The notes under the pieces are model-generated. The model saw only the letters and a list, made by a program, of their open reading frames with translations. It searched no databases and was not told where the DNA came from. DNA of 64,000 nt from Chitinophaga sp. HK235 (lineage in GTDB: Bacteria > Bacteroidota > Bacteroidia > Chitinophagales > Chitinophagaceae): positions 558,001 through 622,000 of the forward strand of contig NZ_CP073766.1 in assembly GCF_018255755.1 (NCBI RefSeq), read 5' to 3'. Shown here piece by piece: positions 30,552 through 39,507 of this stretch (within the stretch, counting starts at the first letter, position 1; each line of letters starts with the position of its first letter). The position numbers were made by a program, and so were the translations under genes.

Positions 30552-32912
30552 ATGAAGATTGTCTGTAATACTGTTACTTTCCTGATAACCCTTATTGTTT
30601 GCGTGTCTGCTCAGGCACAGCGCTATACCCTTAGTGGGTATGTAAAAGACAGTACCAATGGCGAATTCCTCCCCGGAGCCACTATTCAGATAAAAGATGC
30701 CGGTACCGGCGTGCAAACTAACAATTACGGTTTTTACTCTCTTACACTGCCTGCGGGCACCTACACGGTGATCTATTCTTTTGTTGGCTACGAAAGCAAG
30801 GCCTTTATCTTCCACCTGAACAGCAATACAGTCCGGAACATGGAAATGCTGCCACATTCCTATGTAGCCCAAGAGGTGGTGATCACCGGGCAGCAGCAAC
30901 ATGCGAATGTAAAAAGTACAGACATGGGGCGTATTGAAATGACAGCAGTTGACGTAAAGAAACTGCCGGCACTGATGGGGGAGGTGGATGTGCTGAAGGC
31001 ACTGCAGCTGATGCCTGGTGTGCAGGCTGCGGGAGAAGGTAATGCCGGTTTTTATGTACGCGGTGGCGGCCCCGATCAGAACCTGATCCTGCTGGATGAA
31101 GCTCCCGTCTATAACACCGGCCACCTGTTTGGTTTTTTCTCCGTCTTTAATGCAGATGCCATCAAAAATACAACACTGATCAAAGGCGGTATGCCCGCCA
31201 ACTATGGCGGACGGCTCTCTTCTGTAGTAGATATTGCCATGAAGGAAGGTAATAATAAAACTTTCCAGGGAGAAGGTGGTATAGGTCTCATTGCCTCGCG
31301 ATTGTCACTCCAGGGGCCTCTCAAAAAAAACAAAGCCTCCTTCATCATCTCCGGCCGTCGTACGTATATTGATCTCATCACCAAGCCCTTTATCAACAAC
31401 ACTAGCTATAGCGGCTCTGGTTATTACTTCTATGACCTCAATATGAAAATGAATTATATCCTTTCTGATAAAGACCGTCTGTTCCTCAGTGGTTATCTTG
31501 GAAGGGATGTCTTCAGTTTCTCCAGCTCCAACCGCCGTTTTGAAGTGAAGATCCCCTGGGGCAACAGCACCGCTACTTTGCGCTGGAACCATGTGTTCAA
31601 CAGCAAGCTGTTTGCCAATACGTCCCTGATTTATAATGATTATAAATTTCAGTTCAACGCCCTGCAAAACAATTTTGATATACGGCTGTCTTCGGGTATC
31701 AGTGATGTCAATGCCAAGCTGGATCTGGATTATTTTTTAAGCACCCGGCATCATGTCCGGTTTGGCGGAAACTATATCTACCATGTATTTACACCCAGTA
31801 CAGTGAGTGGGGGGCAGGACTCCACCAAATTCAATCCGGAGAATGCTTTTAGGAAATATGCCCATGAAGTAGGTGTTTATCTGATGGACGACTGGGAAAT
31901 ATCACCTCGTTTACAACTCAATGCCGGTGTGCGTTTCAGCGGTTTTATGCAGATAGGGCCCTATATACGTTATATCAGAGATGCCTCCGGCCAGTCGGTA
32001 GACAGCGTAAAATTTGCCTCCGGTCAGCCAGTCAGGAGCTATGGAGGCCTCGAGCCGCGTATTATCCTGCGGTATGCCTGGAATGATAATAGCTCCGTGA
32101 AGGCAGCAGTGACGCGTAATTACCAGTTTATACACCTGGTCTCCAATACGGGCACTACGTTGCCTACAGACGTGTGGGTGCCTAGTACTTACCTGGTAAA
32201 ACCCCAGCTGTCATGGCAGTATTCGGCCGGCTATTTCCGCAACTTTAAGGAAAATACTTACGAAGCCTCTGTGGAAGTCTATTACAAAGATATGCGCAAC
32301 CAGATCGAGTACCGGGAAGGATATACACCTTCGCTAACCGATCCGGAGCTGGACTTTGTTTTCGGCAAGGGGGAGGCCTATGGTGCGGAACTTTTTATCA
32401 ATAAGAAAAAGGGGAGGCTTACGGGCTGGCTGGGTTATACGCTGGCATGGACCTGGCGGGAGTTCCCGCAGTTGAACAAAGGAAAACGCTATCCGGCCAA
32501 ATACGACCGTCGTCATGATCTGGTGGCTGTAGCCACCTGGGAACTGAATAAGCGCTGGAGTTTGTCGGGTGTGTTTATTTACGGGACAGGCAACACGACC
32601 ACACTGCCGGAACGATTTTATTTTATGGACGGTACGCTGATACAGGGTTACGGGAATATCAATTCATACCGTATGGCCTCCTATAACCGGTTGGATTTGT
32701 CGGCTATCTATACCCCGAAGCCTAAAAAAGAAAAGAGACGGATTAAGAGCAGTTGGACCTTCTCAATATATAATGTGTACAGCCGGAAGAATCCCTATTT
32801 TATTTATTTCGATCAGGAGGGAAGTGTTGCTGATGGGTCTTTGACAGTAAAAGCCAAGCAGGTATCATTGTTTCCGATTATCCCTTCTGTGACGTATAAC
32901 TTCAGATTTTAA
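30552..32912 (+). CDS. TonB-dependent outer-membrane receptor with carboxypeptidase-regulatory-like domain
   Basis: This 786-residue receptor has a signal peptide (about 1-23, ending VSAQAQ), a carboxypeptidase-regulatory-like domain (about 25-108; 'LSGYVKDSTNGEFLPGATI'), a plug (about 115-235; 'YVRGGGPDQNLILLDEAPVYN') and a beta-barrel ending 'IPSVTYNFRF'. It is shorter than SusC proteins and has no SusD neighbour. It follows the DUF3347 lipoprotein by 70 bases on the same strand. A metal or metallophore substrate would fit the surroundings but is inferred. I chose the ATG at 30552 because the longer frame would run through the inverted repeat. Confidence 0.92.
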   Translation: MKIVCNTVTFLITLIVCVSAQAQRYTLSGYVKDSTNGEFLPGATIQIKDAGTGVQTNNYGFYSLTLPAGTYTVIYSFVGYESKAFIFHLNSNTVRNMEMLPHSYVAQEVVITGQQQHANVKSTDMGRIEMTAVDVKKLPALMGEVDVLKALQLMPGVQAAGEGNAGFYVRGGGPDQNLILLDEAPVYNTGHLFGFFSVFNADAIKNTTLIKGGMPANYGGRLSSVVDIAMKEGNNKTFQGEGGIGLIASRLSLQGPLKKNKASFIISGRRTYIDLITKPFINNTSYSGSGYYFYDLNMKMNYILSDKDRLFLSGYLGRDVFSFSSSNRRFEVKIPWGNSTATLRWNHVFNSKLFANTSLIYNDYKFQFNALQNNFDIRLSSGISDVNAKLDLDYFLSTRHHVRFGGNYIYHVFTPSTVSGGQDSTKFNPENAFRKYAHEVGVYLMDDWEISPRLQLNAGVRFSGFMQIGPYIRYIRDASGQSVDSVKFASGQPVRSYGGLEPRIILRYAWNDNSSVKAAVTRNYQFIHLVSNTGTTLPTDVWVPSTYLVKPQLSWQYSAGYFRNFKENTYEASVEVYYKDMRNQIEYREGYTPSLTDPELDFVFGKGEAYGAELFINKKKGRLTGWLGYTLAWTWREFPQLNKGKRYPAKYDRRHDLVAVATWELNKRWSLSGVFIYGTGNTTTLPERFYFMDGTLIQGYGNINSYRMASYNRLDLSAIYTPKPKKEKRRIKSSWTFSIYNVYSRKNPYFIYFDQEGSVADGSLTVKAKQVSLFPIIPSVTYNFRF

Positions 32913-32934
32913 TGAGAATAGGTGGAGGAGGGGG

Positions 32935-33459
32935 TTATTTTTTAAATGCCATAAGAAGCCCGAGAATACCTGAGAGGATGATAATGGCTTCTACCACTCC
33001 TATGATTTTGATGAATTTGTTGAGGTCTTTGTAATTGGCGTCGATCTTGTTGTTCAGGTTATTGTTTAAACTATCCATCTTGTTGTTCATATTATCCATC
33101 TTGTCGAATACCTCTTTGAAATCGGATTTTATTTCTGCTCTCAAATCCTTCATTTCTTTTACGAAAGCATCTTTGGTGACTAGTGTTTGCTCAATTTGGA
33201 TTTTGAGTTGTTCCACTTTGTTGTCTACCTCCTTTAATTCCGCTTTGGTGGCCATGGTTTCTTTGATCTCACGGATGCTGTTTTCCATTTTTACTTCCAA
33301 AAGTTGCAGCTCCGCTTTGGTGGCCAGGGTACTTAGCTTTTCGTCATAGTGGGAACAGATCGTGGTGTCCAGTTCATTGACGAGTTCCATAGCCTTTTCA
33401 TCACTGAGATGCAGGTCAAGCCTGAAGATGTCATAAATTTTTAGACTGTTAGCGAACAT
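32935..33459 (-). CDS. Coiled-coil protein with C-terminal membrane anchor
   Basis: This 174-residue protein has a long heptad-rich coiled coil (about 40-145), including three repeats of the type 'TKAELxxxExK' and an Asn/Lys/Met-rich end ('MNNKMDSLNNNLNNK'). A single hydrophobic helix closes it (about 150-171, 'GVVEAIIILSGILGLLMAF'). The layout resembles DUF1640/CCDC90-type proteins, whose functions are poorly known. It lies 30 bp downstream of a second protein of the same general design, so the two probably form an operon and perhaps a complex. Confidence 0.75.
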   Translation of the reverse strand: MFANSLKIYDIFRLDLHLSDEKAMELVNELDTTICSHYDEKLSTLATKAELQLLEVKMENSIREIKETMATKAELKEVDNKVEQLKIQIEQTLVTKDAFVKEMKDLRAEIKSDFKEVFDKMDNMNNKMDSLNNNLNNKIDANYKDLNKFIKIIGVVEAIIILSGILGLLMAFKK

Positions 33460-33489
33460 GAATTTTGATTTGGTTTGAAATATGATGAG

Positions 33490-33846
33490 TTACACAAAGT
33501 ATTTTTTAAGAAACACTAGTATCAACAATACTCCAAAAAAGAGTCCTTGTACGAAGAAGAAAAGATTTCTGAAACTCAATAAGGAAAAGTCCCATTTTGC
33601 TTGCCTTGCCATTTTTTCAAGTTCATCCTGCTTCTGGGTGATTTCCTTTAGATGGTAGTTAATAGGATCAAACTTGCGCCATTCCCAGTTTTCCATCTTG
33701 GATAAATCGGCTTCCATCTTATTGATTGTTTCCTTTAGAAGCTTTAATTGGAAGTTTAATGTATTAAATTCATTATCATATGATTTTGTGATTGATTGCA
33801 CATAATGAATGTTTTTGAATGATATGACAAAGGTATCCCGAGTCAT
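33490..33846 (-). CDS. Coiled-coil protein with C-terminal membrane anchor, unknown family
   Basis: This 118-residue protein has a predicted helical, heptad-like middle (about 20-85; 'LNFQLKLLKETINKMEADLS' and 'KQDELEKMARQ') and a C-terminal hydrophobic helix (about 95-115) ending in a Lys-Lys-Tyr tail. I do not recognise a family. It is upstream of, and on the same strand as, the 174-residue coiled-coil protein. Confidence 0.65.
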   Translation of the reverse strand: MTRDTFVISFKNIHYVQSITKSYDNEFNTLNFQLKLLKETINKMEADLSKMENWEWRKFDPINYHLKEITQKQDELEKMARQAKWDFSLLSFRNLFFFVQGLFFGVLLILVFLKKYFV

Positions 33847-34270
33847 CGATCATCCCAATTTTTTGCACAATATTTTTTTGTATTTTCTTTGGGAGAGAAT
33901 TGGAAATGAAAGGAAGGGTAGTTGTTGAGTGTGTTTATAGTAGCGGGTTCTGTCGTTTTGGAGACTTGTTGGGATTTCGGGAAAAAACAGCGGATTTTTC
34001 TCCGGCTAACGTCATTGTGCAATAAAGATTTTGTCAGGTTTTTGAGAATTTGCCGATCAGCTGTTTTTTAAAGTGAGGCAAATTTGTTATATTTGTTTAC
34101 TTGTTAACTTTCAGGACTGATACCCCACCGCCGTATGGATAATTATTTTTAAAATCCTGTGATTCACTGGCGGACTAAGCAAAAGCTAACAAACTATTTC
34201 TTAACTTCGCAAACATTTTATAAAGGAAATATAGCGCATATAAAAAAGTATGACGCTAATAGTAAAACGT
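33847..34270 (+). promoter_or_regulatory. 424-base gap with candidate thrS promoters
   Basis: The AT-rich gap holds TATATTTG (34088-34095), an exact TAnnTTTG match about 175 bases before the thrS start, and a weaker TAACTTCG (34202-34209). Choosing the first gives a leader of about 170 bases without a recognised riboswitch or T-box. I see no gene in it. Confidence 0.45.
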
Positions 34271-36211
34271 ATGATAAATATCACTTTTCCGGATGGCGCA
34301 GTTCGTCAGTATGAATCGGGAGCAACTGCATTGGACATTGCCAAATCCATCAGCGAAGGATTGGCACGTAAAGTATTGGCAGCAAAAGTTAATGGGCAGG
34401 TAGTTGATGCTACACGCCCGATTACAACGGATGCAACGTTGCAGCTCTTGACGTGGACGGATACAGATGGTAAGTCTACCATGTGGCACTCCTCCGCGCA
34501 CCTGATGGCCGAAGCCCTGGAAGCATTGTATCCCGGTGTGAAACTGGGTTATGGTCCTTCTATTGAAAACGGGTTTTACTACGATATTGATCTGGGCGAC
34601 CGCACCATTTCCGATGAGGACCTGAAGACGATCGAAGCTAAAATGGTAGAGCTGTCTAAAAAGAACAGCGAATACATACGCAAGGATGTAAGCAAAACAG
34701 ACGCACTGGCCTATTTCACCGAAAAAGGAGATCCTTACAAGGTGGAAACCATCAACGAACTGCCTGATGGAAGCATCACCTTTTATACACAGGGAGGCTT
34801 TACAGACCTGTGCCGCGGACCACATATCCCCAATACCGGCTTTATCAAATCAATCAAGCTGACCAGCATTGCGGGTGCTTACTGGCGGGGTAATGAGAAA
34901 AACAAAATGCTTACCCGCATCTACGGTATTACCTTCCCTAACCAGAAAGAGCTGGATGAATACCTGGCACTGATTGAGGAAGCGAAAAAACGTGATCACC
35001 GTAAGCTGGGCAAGGAACTGGAACTGTTCACCTTCTCTGAAAAAGTAGGGCTCGGTCTTCCAATGTGGCTCCCCAAAGGTGCTATGCTGCGTGAAAGACT
35101 GCAGCGTTTCCTGCAGGAAGCCCAGTTAGCCAGCGGTTATCTGCCGGTAGTAACACCGCATATCGGTAGCAAAAATCTGTACGTGACTTCCGGTCACTAC
35201 GAGAAATACGGTAAAGACAGTTTCCAGCCTATCCATACACCGGAAGAAGGTGAGGAGTTTATGCTGAAACCAATGAACTGTCCGCACCACTGCGAACTGT
35301 ACAAAAGCTCGCCTAAATCCTACAAAGATCTCCCTGTGCGCTTCGCCGAGTTTGGTACCGTATACCGCTACGAGCAGCATGGTGAACTCCACGGTCTTAC
35401 CCGTGTAAGAGGATTTACTCAGGACGATGCCCACTTGTTCTGCCGCCCGGACCAGGTAAAAGAAGAGTTCCAGAAAGTGATCGACCTGGTGATGTATGTG
35501 TTCAACAGCCTCAGCTTTACCGATTACACTGCACAGATCTCCCTGCGCGATCAGGAAGACCGCAGCAAGTACATCGGTTCTGAAGAGAACTGGAACCTCG
35601 CAGAGCAGGCCATCATCGAGTCTGCCGCTGAAAAAGGACTGAAGACAGTGATCGAATATGGTGAGGCCGCTTTCTATGGACCGAAACTCGATTTCATGGT
35701 GAAAGACGCCCTGGGCCGTAAATGGCAGCTGGGTACCATTCAGGTAGACTATAACCTGCCCGAACGTTTTGAACTGGAATATATTGGAGCAGATAACATG
35801 CGGCACCGCCCGGTAATGATCCACCGTGCACCGTTTGGCTCACTGGAGAGATTCATCGCCGTTCTCATAGAACACTGTGGTGGTAAATTCCCGCTTTGGC
35901 TGGCACCTACACAGGTGAAAATCCTGCCCATCAGTGAGAAGACCCAGGCCTATGCAGAAAAAGTGGCAGAATTGCTAAAAAAAGCGGAAATTCGCGCAGA
36001 GATTGACGATAGGAGTGAAAAAATAGGTAAGAAAATCCGCGATACAGAACTGGCTAAAATCCCTTACATGCTGGTCCTCGGTGAAAAAGAAGCTACTGAT
36101 AATATTGTAGCAGTACGCCGTCAGGCTAAGGGGGACCTCGGAACCATGACCCTGGAACAATTCATCGCAACGGTGAATGAAGAAGTCATCAACCGTAAGC
36201 CAATTGAGTAA
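34271..36211 (+). CDS. thrS: Threonyl-tRNA synthetase
   Basis: This 646-residue class II synthetase charges tRNA-Thr. Domains in order: TGS (about 1-60, 'MINITFPDGAVRQYESG'), the N2 editing domain (about 65-225, 'HSSAHLMAEALEALYP', with 'CRGPHIPNTG'), the catalytic core (about 240-530; zinc ligand Cys in 'MKPMNCPHHCELY', motif 2 'FGTVYRYEQHGELHGLTRVR', motif 3 'HRAPFGSLERFI') and the anticodon-binding domain (about 535-640). The ATG at 34271 starts the TGS domain correctly; an in-frame ATG at 34250 adds seven unneeded residues. Confidence 0.97.
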   Translation: MINITFPDGAVRQYESGATALDIAKSISEGLARKVLAAKVNGQVVDATRPITTDATLQLLTWTDTDGKSTMWHSSAHLMAEALEALYPGVKLGYGPSIENGFYYDIDLGDRTISDEDLKTIEAKMVELSKKNSEYIRKDVSKTDALAYFTEKGDPYKVETINELPDGSITFYTQGGFTDLCRGPHIPNTGFIKSIKLTSIAGAYWRGNEKNKMLTRIYGITFPNQKELDEYLALIEEAKKRDHRKLGKELELFTFSEKVGLGLPMWLPKGAMLRERLQRFLQEAQLASGYLPVVTPHIGSKNLYVTSGHYEKYGKDSFQPIHTPEEGEEFMLKPMNCPHHCELYKSSPKSYKDLPVRFAEFGTVYRYEQHGELHGLTRVRGFTQDDAHLFCRPDQVKEEFQKVIDLVMYVFNSLSFTDYTAQISLRDQEDRSKYIGSEENWNLAEQAIIESAAEKGLKTVIEYGEAAFYGPKLDFMVKDALGRKWQLGTIQVDYNLPERFELEYIGADNMRHRPVMIHRAPFGSLERFIAVLIEHCGGKFPLWLAPTQVKILPISEKTQAYAEKVAELLKKAEIRAEIDDRSEKIGKKIRDTELAKIPYMLVLGEKEATDNIVAVRRQAKGDLGTMTLEQFIATVNEEVINRKPIE

Positions 36212-36308
36212 GCAATTTCAAATGTGGAAAAAAAGTATATAAAACAATGAACATTCCTTGATTCAGGTATGTTAATTGCACTGAAATTTCCTCTTACTTT
36301 TGTATAAG

Positions 36309-36354
36309 TTGTCTCTGGTCCATGCGTGTAATGTGGACCATGGACTTTGGACAA
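36309..36354 (+). promoter_or_regulatory. Structured thrS-infC intergenic leader
   Basis: Short nested repeats TTGTC/GACAA and GTCCATG/CATGGAC (36318-36324/36339-36345) compete with an alternative pair TGGTCCA/TGGACCA. Such mutually exclusive hairpins before infC could be an attenuator or a protein-binding leader, but no known class is recognised. Confidence 0.4.
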
Positions 36355-36380
36355 TTAATTAATAAATTTTAATTTTTTTA

Positions 36381-37058
36381 ATGCAACAAAAACCCAGACC
36401 AAATTTTGGCGGTAATAATAGGGGTAAAAACCCAAATTTCCGCAGGGAACAACAACAAGAACACCGGACCAACAGGATGATACGCGTTCCTGAGGTCAGA
36501 CTGGTAGGTGAGAATATAGAGGTGGGCGTCTACAGGACCGAAGAAGCGTTGCGCATGGCCGAAGAACAAGGCCTGGACCTCGTTGAAATTTCTCCGAACG
36601 CAGTACCCCCTGTTTGTCGCATCATCGACTATAATAAATTCCTCTACGAAAAAAAGAAGAAGGAAAAGGAAATGAAGGCCAAGGCGCATAAAAGCGAGGT
36701 AAAGGAAATCCGCTTTACGCCTAACACCGACGATCATGACTTCGACTTTAAAGCCAAACATGCTGAAAGCTTCCTGAAAGAAGGTAACAAGGTGAAAACC
36801 TATGTACAGTTCAAAGGTCGTGCGATCATGTTTAAGGAGCGTGGAGAACTGATCCTGCTGAAGTTTGCCGAAAGGCTGGCTGAGGTCGGTGGTCTCGAAA
36901 GCATGCCTACCATGGAAGGTAAGCGTATGATCGCCATCTTCGCCCCGAAAGGAGCCAAGAAGAAAGAAAAAGAACCTAAAGAGCCCAGAGAACCCAGAGA
37001 GCCCAGAGAGCCAAAGGAGCCACGTGCTGCTGAAAGCAAACCTGAAGAAAAGGCTTAA
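36381..37058 (+). CDS. infC: Translation initiation factor IF-3
   Basis: This 225-residue protein binds the 30S subunit and controls initiator-tRNA selection. It shows the IF-3 N domain ('VPEVRLVGENIEVGVY...EALRMAEEQGLDLVEISP', about 35-80), the Lys-rich linker ('KKKKEKEMKAKAHKSEVKEI') and the C domain (about 115-192). An N-terminal Gln/Arg/Asn-rich stretch and a C-terminal tail of repeated Glu-Pro-Arg units (about 197-225) extend it beyond the E. coli protein. The start is the first ATG, preceded by a very AT-rich stretch. It follows thrS, as is common, but rpmI and rplT are not downstream. Confidence 0.96.
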   Translation: MQQKPRPNFGGNNRGKNPNFRREQQQEHRTNRMIRVPEVRLVGENIEVGVYRTEEALRMAEEQGLDLVEISPNAVPPVCRIIDYNKFLYEKKKKEKEMKAKAHKSEVKEIRFTPNTDDHDFDFKAKHAESFLKEGNKVKTYVQFKGRAIMFKERGELILLKFAERLAEVGGLESMPTMEGKRMIAIFAPKGAKKKEKEPKEPREPREPREPKEPRAAESKPEEKA

Positions 37059-37084
37059 GCTTAACTGGTATCTTTAACTTATAC

Positions 37085-37128
37085 AGGCGGCATCAACAAG
37101 TAGTTTATACTTGTTGTGCCGCCTTTTT
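37085..37128 (+). terminator. Terminator of infC
   Basis: AGGCGGCATCAACAAGTA (37085-37102) pairs with the right arm at 37108-37124 with a single bulge, followed by a T-run. Confidence 0.85.
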
Positions 37129-37133
37129 GTTTG

Positions 37134-37646
37134 TCAAAGGGAGTTCATCACTTTCCTGGCCCTCGAACGAATGCCGGGCGAAGGATCGTTTTCCAACAAG
37201 TCTTCCAGTACCACCCGGATCTCGTTTTTAATATCCGGATATGCTTTGGCCAGATTGGCCAGCACTGTCATAGAGAAGGCTTTGATAGCAATCATTTCCT
37301 TCGGGTCTTCTATATAATGGAAACAGGCGTTCATCACCTCACCATGCAGTTCGGGAGGCAGATTCATATCCTGCATTACCCTCAGCACATTACGCTTCAC
37401 AGCGGAAGGTAGTCCCGGCATATCCATCCGGCTTACCATATTCTGTAAATGAGGCTCCAGTAAGGAGGGATGCTTGTCTGCCACAATACTGATAATCCAG
37501 GCACTCCGCTGTACTACCCGGTACTCATCTTCCAGAAAGAGTTTCATCAGCAGGGCAAAACGCTGGGCATCCTGCCCAATCCAGCCCGCGATATAGAGGG
37601 AATGTTCTTTATTGTGCGCTGTCAGTATTTCCTTGCGTAAATCCAT
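37134..37646 (-). CDS. HEAT-repeat-like protein
   Basis: This 170-residue protein is all-helical with HEAT-like helix pairs ('VVQRSAWIISIVADKHPSLL', 'AIKAFSMTVLANLAKAYPDI' and 'SPGIRSRARKVM'). It has no signal peptide or enzyme motif. I start it at the ATG at 37646, since the longer frame would overlap the HD-domain gene upstream. It lies 16 bp downstream of that gene and is probably co-transcribed. HEAT proteins act as scaffolds or as phycobilisome-lyase-like partners; no specific function can be given. Confidence 0.72.
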   Translation of the reverse strand: MDLRKEILTAHNKEHSLYIAGWIGQDAQRFALLMKLFLEDEYRVVQRSAWIISIVADKHPSLLEPHLQNMVSRMDMPGLPSAVKRNVLRVMQDMNLPPELHGEVMNACFHYIEDPKEMIAIKAFSMTVLANLAKAYPDIKNEIRVVLEDLLENDPSPGIRSRARKVMNSL

Positions 37647-37662
37647 AGACAGCAATATAAAA

Positions 37663-38250
37663 TTATTCTTCCAGTTGGCCATAGGCCAGCAGATACCGCA
37701 ACATTTTGTCCCGCATACGTTCCAGGTCTGTTGCTGCTACCGGCATATCAGGATCCTTTCCCATATCATCCCATATCCTCAGTTGTATATACTGTTCAAA
37801 CAAAGGGTCTGCTCTGAACACCATGGCCTCTGATTCTGTCATCGGACCACCCTGGTATTGTAATGTTTCCTTGCTCGCCTCTGAGAGCGTTTCATAGTAG
37901 GCGCTGTCTGTCCAGGTCAGGTATCTTTTGGCAGCTACATGGCTGGCCACCAGCTGACCCATTCTCGCCGGAAAACCACAGGATACCAGATAGCGGTAAC
38001 CGATGGTGTCGTGGGCCCGGGCACCGTAAATGTCCATCTGCCCGCCTGCCTCAAAAAAGTGGCCGATATCATGTAAAAAAGCTGCCAGTATCATCTCATC
38101 ATCAAAGCCTGTCTGTTCCGCTATCAGTGCCGATTGCATCATGTGCATCAACATGGTCACCTGCTCTCCGTAAGCATGATGGCCATGCTGCTCATACAAC
38201 CCGAAGAGCTCGTCCACAATAGCGGTAGCCCGGATTTCTCTGTTTGTCAT
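37663..38250 (-). CDS. PhnZ-like HD-domain diiron oxygenase family protein
   Basis: This 195-residue HD-domain protein keeps the full metal site of the PhnZ family. The ligands are His36, His60-Asp61 (HDIGH, with His64), His80, His104 and Asp161, and Lys108 lies in 'SHVAAKRYL'. As I recall, these are nearly the same positions as in PhnZ, which oxidatively cleaves 2-amino-1-hydroxyethylphosphonate using a mixed-valence diiron centre. The related TIGR03276 group is annotated as a phosphonate-degradation HD protein. No other phosphonate gene is nearby, so the substrate here is unknown and could instead be a methylphosphonate-like or other small compound. It forms a likely two-gene operon with the HEAT-like protein. 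Confidence 0.8.
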   Translation of the reverse strand: MTNREIRATAIVDELFGLYEQHGHHAYGEQVTMLMHMMQSALIAEQTGFDDEMILAAFLHDIGHFFEAGGQMDIYGARAHDTIGYRYLVSCGFPARMGQLVASHVAAKRYLTWTDSAYYETLSEASKETLQYQGGPMTESEAMVFRADPLFEQYIQLRIWDDMGKDPDMPVAATDLERMRDKMLRYLLAYGQLEE

Positions 38251-38392
38251 TTTCGTTTATAGGTTTACGTTAGGATTTAAATTGTTATGAGGAACGGGAT
38301 CTGCCTATTAAGATCGGAAAATTTCTGCTGAAGGGTGTTACCGGAATATTAATTTTCAAGACCGGATACCACTCCCGTTCTGAGAATAACAT

Positions 38393-38400
38393 TACCTTTG
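38393..38400 (+). promoter_or_regulatory. Promoter -7 element of the CDF transporter
   Basis: TACCTTTG matches TAnnTTTG and ends 28 bases before the TTG start codon, supporting that start. Confidence 0.5.
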
Positions 38401-38428
38401 CGGTTTATCATACACTCAATCTGGACCC

Positions 38429-39406
38429 TTGCTTAGAAGAGAATTACGCGTCATCCTGGTGTCGCTTATTGTTAGTTTTATCTTGACGGTGGCCAAATTT
38501 GTGGCCTTTTATATGACCCACTCCGTAGCAATCCTCTCTGATGCAATGGAGTCCATCATCAACGTAGTCGCAGGTGGCTTTGCCTGCTATAGTATTTACC
38601 TCTCCGGCAAACCCAAAGATGCCAATCACCCTTATGGGCATGGTAAGGTGGAATTTTTCTCCATCGGTTTTGAAGGGGCCATGATCTTTTTTGCAGGTGT
38701 GCTCATCCTTTTTAAAGCGGTGCAGTATTTTATCAGCCCGAAAGAGCTGCATAGCATGGAAAGTGGTTTATGGCTGCTGGGAGCTACCACCATGGCCAAC
38801 CTGCTGCTGGGACTATACCTGATCCGGGCCGGCCGGCAACTGGACTCCATTACCATCAGCGGCAACGGCCAGCATATCATGACAGACGTATACAGCAGCG
38901 CAGGGCTGATAATTGCCCTGAGCGTAATTCGCTATACAGGTTGGAACTGGCTGGACCCCGCTGTTTCGGTCCTGATGAGTGTACTGATTCTGACTAAAGG
39001 TTACCAGCTGATGCGCCGCTCTATCTCCGGCCTCATGGACGAAACAGATATGAAAGTGGTGGACAAGGTGATTGCTATATTGTCGTCTCACCGGGTGCCT
39101 AACTGGATAGACGTTCATAATATGAGGGTACAACAATACGGCAACAACTACCACATCGATTGCCATATCACCATGCCTTATTATCTGAGCCTTAACGAAG
39201 CGCATGATGAAATGAAAAGGGTGGAAGTACTGGTCAATAAAGAGTTTGAAGGGGGAGAAGTAGAGTTCTTTATTCATATGGATCCCTGTATCCCTTCCTG
39301 CTGCCACTATTGCCTGAAAGATGCATGCCCGGTAAGGCAACACGCTTTCACCGGAGAAATCACCTGGACAAGGGATAATGTGCTGCCCAACAGAAAACAC
39401 GGGTAG
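38429..39406 (+). CDS. Cation diffusion facilitator transporter
   Basis: This 325-residue inner-membrane protein exports divalent metal ions, usually Zn or Fe/Mn, by proton antiport. It has six predicted helices, the metal-site region 'HSVAILSDAMESIINVVAGG' (Asp38), 'HPYGHGKVEFFS' and a second site 'HIMTDVYSSAGL'. A cytoplasmic C-terminal ferredoxin-like domain follows. The last 40 residues contain a Cys-rich cluster ('CIPSCCHYCLKDACPVRQ') that could bind metal. The start is TTG at 38429: the first ATG would remove most of helix 1, and the promoter fits the TTG. Confidence 0.88.
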   Translation: MLRRELRVILVSLIVSFILTVAKFVAFYMTHSVAILSDAMESIINVVAGGFACYSIYLSGKPKDANHPYGHGKVEFFSIGFEGAMIFFAGVLILFKAVQYFISPKELHSMESGLWLLGATTMANLLLGLYLIRAGRQLDSITISGNGQHIMTDVYSSAGLIIALSVIRYTGWNWLDPAVSVLMSVLILTKGYQLMRRSISGLMDETDMKVVDKVIAILSSHRVPNWIDVHNMRVQQYGNNYHIDCHITMPYYLSLNEAHDEMKRVEVLVNKEFEGGEVEFFIHMDPCIPSCCHYCLKDACPVRQHAFTGEITWTRDNVLPNRKHG

Positions 39407-39427
39407 GACTATATCCTTTTTTAGATA

Positions 39428-39478
39428 AAATAGAGAAGCGAAGATGACCATGCTATGGTAATCTTCGCTTCTCTATTT
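39428..39478. terminator. Bidirectional terminator between CDF and hydrolase genes
   Basis: A perfect 18-bp stem (39428-39445/39461-39478, AAATAGAGAAGCGAAGAT) with an inner CCAT/ATGG hairpin lies between two convergent genes. Confidence 0.85.
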
Positions 39479-39507
39479 ATACGACTGTTTTAAAAATCCG
39501 TTGGAGA

